DNA of 17,604 bases. Source: Deltaproteobacteria bacterium TMED58. Lineage in GTDB: Bacteria > Desulfobacterota_D > UBA1144. The stretch covers positions 109,222 through 126,825 of the forward strand of contig NHDL02000001.1 of the NCBI GenBank assembly GCA_002167555.2, in the 5' to 3' direction. Below the pieces are notes generated by a model that worked only from the letters and a program-made list of their open reading frames with translations, had not been told where the DNA came from and did not search any database. Positions 14,136 through 17,604 of this stretch are shown in pieces (position 1 is the first letter of the stretch; the number at the start of each line of letters is the position of its first letter). Both the position numbers and the translations under genes were made by a program.

Positions 14136-15895
14136 TAGTAAGTATTCTGCTTGGCGCAATATTCTTAAGACTCTTTTTTATTCAAATTATCAATGGAGAT
14201 GAATATAATCAAATATCAAGCAATAATTTCTTAAAGGAAATTATTGTACCTGCACCTAGGGGCTCTATATTAGATAGATTCGGTAATGAGATTGCTGTAA
14301 GTAAAGCAGTAGTTAATCTTTATTACAAGAAGAATTCCAAAGATGATTTATTTAAGTTAAAAAATTTTCTTTCTAATAGTTTGTCAATTAAAAAAGAAAC
14401 CGTAGATAAAATCTTTATTGAATCTAATTTACCTAAGAATAAAAATAAAAGATTCATAATTAAAGAGAATTTGAAATTAAAAAATATATATAGAGTTGAA
14501 TCACAGCTTAACTCTTATCAGTCCTTAGAGTTGGTAGTTGACTATCTTAGAGTTTACCCTTTTGAAGAGGTTGGAGCTCATAAATTTGGATATTTAAAAT
14601 CTAATGATAGTAGAGATATAGTTTATGGGTCCTTTCTTTCAACAAGGATTGGAATTTCTGGCCTGGAAAAGATATACGAGAAAAAACTTCAAGGCTTAAA
14701 TGGGACCAAATACTTACTAATTGATAGTAAAGGTCGTGAGGTTGTTTCAGAGGTCGTTTCATTTGATAAAAAGATAAAGGCAAATAAATCAGGCGAGAAT
14801 TTGAATACAACAGTAGATATAGAGCTGGAGAAACATATTTATAAAGCATTTGGTGACCTAAGAGGAGCTGCTGTTGTACATGATATAAATACCAATGAAA
14901 TCTTAGCACTAGTAAGTAAGCCATCTTTTAATCCTAATGAATTTTCAAAAAGTATGAGTGCTAAAAAATGGAGGAATATAAGTAGTAAGCCAAATAAACC
15001 CTTTTTGGACCGAGCTTTTTTATCCTCAAATCCCCCCGGTTCTATTATTAAAATAGTTACAGCAATAGCTGCTCTGGAAGAAGGAGTTATTAATAAAGAC
15101 ACTAAGCATTATTGCAAAGGATATTATGTTTTAGGTGGTAGAAAGTTTAGATGTTGGAAACAGGGTGGACATGGCAAGGTTGATGTTGTAAATGCTTTAA
15201 TTACTTCGTGTGATGTGTTCTTTTACAAAGTTGGGCTATCTCTTGGAATTAAAGATTACTCGAAGTGGTTAGCCTTTTTTGGTTTTGGTGACAAGACCAA
15301 ATTACCTTTTTCCCAAAATCCAGGTGTGATCCCTAATAAAAAATTTATTGATAAGTACCTTAAAGGTAAATGGTACAAAGGTGATATGGTTAATGTTGCG
15401 ATAGGTCAAGGATATTTGACAGTAAATCCAATTCAAGCTTCAGTTATGACTTCTATTATTGCATCAAATGGTAAATATCCGAACTTAAAAATTATAAAAA
15501 ATGAAGATTCAATAGATAATAAACTCTTAGACATAAATAAAGATAATCTTTTATTGGTTCAGAAAGGATTATTGGGAGTTGTTAATGAAGATAATGGCAC
15601 AGGATTTCATGCTAGAGACGACGGTATGCTTGCAGGAAAAACTGGGACGGCTCAAGTTATCTCGAAAGATTCCAAGGATTATAATTTAGGTAAATACAAA
15701 AACCATGGGTGGTATACATCTTATTATCCATTCGATAATCCACGAATTGTTATAACAGTTTTTGTAGAAAATGGTGTTTCTGGTGGAAGATCGGGTGGAC
15801 CTATAACAAAAGAGATTGTTAGCTATTATAAAAAAAATTATTTAACCACCGTTAAGGAAAACTATTCGAGTAATATGAGTGATTCAGGTGAATAA
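14099..15895 (+). CDS. mrdA: Penicillin-binding protein 2 (peptidoglycan DD-transpeptidase MrdA)
   Basis: The 598-residue class B PBP cross-links peptidoglycan during elongation and works with RodA. It has a single N-terminal membrane anchor (about 9-30), the PBP dimerisation region starting PAPRGSILDRFGNEIA (51-66), and a C-terminal transpeptidase domain. The catalytic motifs are intact: S315-I-I-K318 after NPPG, S370-C-D372 in the SxN/SxD position followed by VFFYKVG, and K514-T-G516 in LAGKTGTAQVI. IGQGYLTVNPIQ (435-446) is also typical of PBP2. The ATG at 14099 is 37 nt before the end of mreD. I see no later start before the anchor. No Shine-Dalgarno is visible. Its end overlaps rodA. Confidence 0.96.
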   Translation: MAKSERSSLSILIVSILLGAIFLRLFFIQIINGDEYNQISSNNFLKEIIVPAPRGSILDRFGNEIAVSKAVVNLYYKKNSKDDLFKLKNFLSNSLSIKKETVDKIFIESNLPKNKNKRFIIKENLKLKNIYRVESQLNSYQSLELVVDYLRVYPFEEVGAHKFGYLKSNDSRDIVYGSFLSTRIGISGLEKIYEKKLQGLNGTKYLLIDSKGREVVSEVVSFDKKIKANKSGENLNTTVDIELEKHIYKAFGDLRGAAVVHDINTNEILALVSKPSFNPNEFSKSMSAKKWRNISSKPNKPFLDRAFLSSNPPGSIIKIVTAIAALEEGVINKDTKHYCKGYYVLGGRKFRCWKQGGHGKVDVVNALITSCDVFFYKVGLSLGIKDYSKWLAFFGFGDKTKLPFSQNPGVIPNKKFIDKYLKGKWYKGDMVNVAIGQGYLTVNPIQASVMTSIIASNGKYPNLKIIKNEDSIDNKLLDINKDNLLLVQKGLLGVVNEDNGTGFHARDDGMLAGKTGTAQVISKDSKDYNLGKYKNHGWYTSYYPFDNPRIVITVFVENGVSGGRSGGPITKEIVSYYKKNYLTTVKENYSSNMSDSGE

Positions 15896-16994
15896 TTTTT
15901 TTAGAAAACCAGAATATAAAATTTTAACTGCTGGCTTCTGTATTATGATACTTAGCATTATTAATTTGATTTTTATTAGAGATGGAGCTTTTTTTAGCTC
16001 ATATTCTTTTAAGCAACTTATTTGGACAATGGCTGCAGCGATAATATGCTTTATTGTTTTAAGAATAAGATTGCAAACGCTTAAGAATATTTCCGTATCT
16101 TTATATATTTTATCGATTATTTTATTGGTTTTCGTTTTGTTTTTTGGTGAAAAAATTTCAGGCGCTAGAAGTTGGATTAAGATTGGAGACTTTATGTCTT
16201 TCCAGCCATCTGAGCTAGTTAAAATATCTTTTATTTTTATTATAGCAAAATTTTACTCCGAATTAGGTGCCTACTCTAAATCCTATTTAGTTAAGTATTT
16301 TTTAGGATTGGTTTTTTTTCTATTGCCCTTTGCACTGATTATGTTTCAACCAGATTTAGGATCAGCACTTATGCTATTAATAGTTTCATTAACTGTAATT
16401 ATTAGCTTTTCTTATAATCAGAAGATATTAATCATAATAATTCTTATTATTGCATCATTATCAGTTCCCATATGGAGTTATGCACTCAAAGATTATCAAA
16501 AAGAGAGAATTGTTAGTTTTATATATCCTGAGAAGGATCCATCAGGGTATGGGTATAATGTCATTCAATCTAAAGTCGCAATTGGATCCGGCCAACTTGT
16601 TGGGAAAGGATTAGGTAATAGTTCTCAAGCTAAGCTTAAATTTTTACCCGAGAAACATACTGATTTTGCTTTCTCTGTATGGGCTGAGCAGACAGGTTTT
16701 TTAGGCTCAATTATCTTAATCGGTTTGTATGCATTTATAGTCCTTTATTCTTTATATTACTTAAATAAAATTAAAGATAATTTTTTACAAGTCCTACTTT
16801 TTGGTCTTAGCTCATACTTTTTTTTCCATTTGTTTATTAATGTTGCTATGACTATAGGATTTTTCCCTGTTGTAGGGATACCCCTATTAATGTTTAGCTA
16901 TGGAGGCTCATCTTTGATGTGCGGGGCAATGGCTCTAGGAATAATTGCATTAATTATCAGCGAATATAAAGATGTAAATAGGTTAGGACTCTAG
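15888..16994 (+). CDS. rodA: SEDS peptidoglycan glycosyltransferase RodA
   Basis: RodA polymerises lipid II into glycan strands during elongation, paired with PBP2. The 368-residue protein has about ten membrane helices and the SEDS hallmarks: SGARSWIKIGDFMSFQPSE (about 91-109), FQPDLGSALML (153-163), the periplasmic-loop GYGYNVIQSKVAIGSG (220-235), FLPEKHTDFAFSVWAEQTGFLG (252-273), which includes the conserved Asp259, and GIPLLMFSYGGSS near the C-terminus. I place the start at the GTG at 15888, which gives an 8-nt overlap GTGAATAA with mrdA, the same geometry as other junctions in this window. A GTG at 15879 would add three residues. Neither has a clear Shine-Dalgarno. Confidence 0.95.
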   Translation: MNNFFRKPEYKILTAGFCIMILSIINLIFIRDGAFFSSYSFKQLIWTMAAAIICFIVLRIRLQTLKNISVSLYILSIILLVFVLFFGEKISGARSWIKIGDFMSFQPSELVKISFIFIIAKFYSELGAYSKSYLVKYFLGLVFFLLPFALIMFQPDLGSALMLLIVSLTVIISFSYNQKILIIIILIIASLSVPIWSYALKDYQKERIVSFIYPEKDPSGYGYNVIQSKVAIGSGQLVGKGLGNSSQAKLKFLPEKHTDFAFSVWAEQTGFLGSIILIGLYAFIVLYSLYYLNKIKDNFLQVLLFGLSSYFFFHLFINVAMTIGFFPVVGIPLLMFSYGGSSLMCGAMALGIIALIISEYKDVNRLGL

Positions 16995-17604
16995 ATGTTA
17001 AGCAATTTAAAGAAAATAATATTAGATAGACCAGGTTTAGATAAAAATATTAAAAGAATAATTATTTTGGAATCGATAGATTCGACTAATCTTTATGCCA
17101 AATCTTTGAAAAACCCTCTTGACTCAACAATTGTTATTGCTAGTAGCCAAATTAAGGGAAGAGGAAGAAAGAATAGGGAATGGAAGTCATTTGGTCATAA
17201 GAATGTAGCAATTTCAATAATTCTGAATTATCCAAAAGATAACGAGCATATTGGGCTGCTATCTATTTTATCGGCAAATTCATTAGTTCAATCTCTAAAA
17301 AGTTATAATATTCATGGAAAAGTTAAATGGCCTAACGACGTCTTGGTGAATTCTAAGAAAATTTCCGGTGTTTTATCTGAAGCAGTTTTTAAGAATAATA
17401 AATCAAAATCTATAGTTATTGGAGTTGGTATTAATGTAAATTGCAATAAGGATGATTTCTATATAGATAATTTTCAATATCGTTTAGAGCCAACTAGTGT
17501 TTTTATCGAAAGTGGAGATATTATTTCAAGAGAAGATTTAATTGCATCTTTTCTTGATTTTTTTTATTTTTGGATTTCGGAATTTAAAAGCAAAAACTAT
17601 AAGA
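16995..17604 (+). CDS. birA: Biotin--[acetyl-CoA-carboxylase] ligase, class I without HTH domain, cut by window end
   Basis: The frame opens with ATG directly after the rodA stop (TAGATG) and runs off the window after 203 codons. It carries the biotin-protein ligase core. The residues ESIDSTN (26-32), GRGRKNREW (55-63) for adenylate binding, KVKWPNDVLVNSKKISGVLSE (108-128) and the GVGINVN stretch near 144 are all family signatures. The enzyme activates biotin to biotinyl-AMP and attaches it to carrier proteins such as AccB. The protein begins at the catalytic domain, so it lacks the N-terminal DNA-binding domain of E. coli BirA and should not be a repressor. A weak AGGA precedes the ATG. Co-transcription with rodA is likely from the zero spacing. 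Confidence 0.93.
   Translation, partial: MLSNLKKIILDRPGLDKNIKRIIILESIDSTNLYAKSLKNPLDSTIVIASSQIKGRGRKNREWKSFGHKNVAISIILNYPKDNEHIGLLSILSANSLVQSLKSYNIHGKVKWPNDVLVNSKKISGVLSEAVFKNNKSKSIVIGVGINVNCNKDDFYIDNFQYRLEPTSVFIESGDIISREDLIASFLDFFYFWISEFKSKNYK

Noticed and set aside
14601-15102. Two minus-strand frames (107 and 87 codons) inside mrdA
   Set aside because: They mirror the conserved PBP2 coding frame and show no domain or start signal.
1-17604. tRNA genes, CRISPR arrays, transposons, phage or defence genes, and intrinsic terminators
   Set aside because: I read all gaps and found no cloverleaf, regular spaced repeats, transposase-like frames, or GC-rich stems with a T-run. The gaps are too short for most of these.

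Overview
The window is AT-rich DNA from a Gram-negative, rod-shaped bacterium and holds tightly packed core genes. It encodes a full rod-complex cluster (mreB, mreC, mreD, PBP2, RodA) and a periplasmic PBP4-type carboxypeptidase, which imply a peptidoglycan wall with an outer membrane. The minus-strand order prs, L25/CTC, pth, ychF, rpsF, rpsR, rplI is one I associate with Deltaproteobacteria and relatives. The low GC, short gaps and small proteins would suit a streamlined marine lineage, but that placement is inference. I see no tRNA, rRNA, CRISPR array, transposase, integrase or phage gene, and no gene-free stretch longer than about 110 bases.

Layout. Positions 1-389 (+) hold the end of a dacB-like gene, which runs tail to tail into rsmA. 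From 8609 down to 370 (-) lie eleven closely spaced genes: prs, rplY, pth, hppA, ychF, rpsF, rpsR, rplI, an MBL-fold hydrolase, an FtsB/DivIC-like gene and rsmA. A structured leader resembling the S6:S18 autoregulatory RNA precedes rpsF. Upstream on the same strand are efp with its own promoter (9253-8681) and a three-gene set of a GYD-domain protein, a 57-residue membrane protein and a siroheme-synthase N-domain protein (10277-9358), joined by 8-nt overlaps. From a 61-bp divergent region the plus strand carries a secreted four-repeat protein of unknown function, then mreB, mreC, mreD, mrdA, rodA and a birA cut by the window end.

How the genes work together. The minus-strand block serves translation and nucleotide supply: PRPP synthesis, ribosomal proteins L25, S6, S18 and L9, peptidyl-tRNA recycling, 16S rRNA dimethylation and EF-P. 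It also carries a pyrophosphatase pump that would hydrolyse the PPi made by biosynthesis. The plus-strand block builds the elongation machinery of the cell wall.

I found no clear new multi-gene system. The best leads are the repeat protein fixed in front of mreB, an EF-P with a non-canonical loop tip, a probable leaderless prs transcript, the rpsF leader, a pump whose residues point to K+ dependence and Na+ transport, an unusual NxxN motif in YchF, and an overlooked 57-residue membrane protein.
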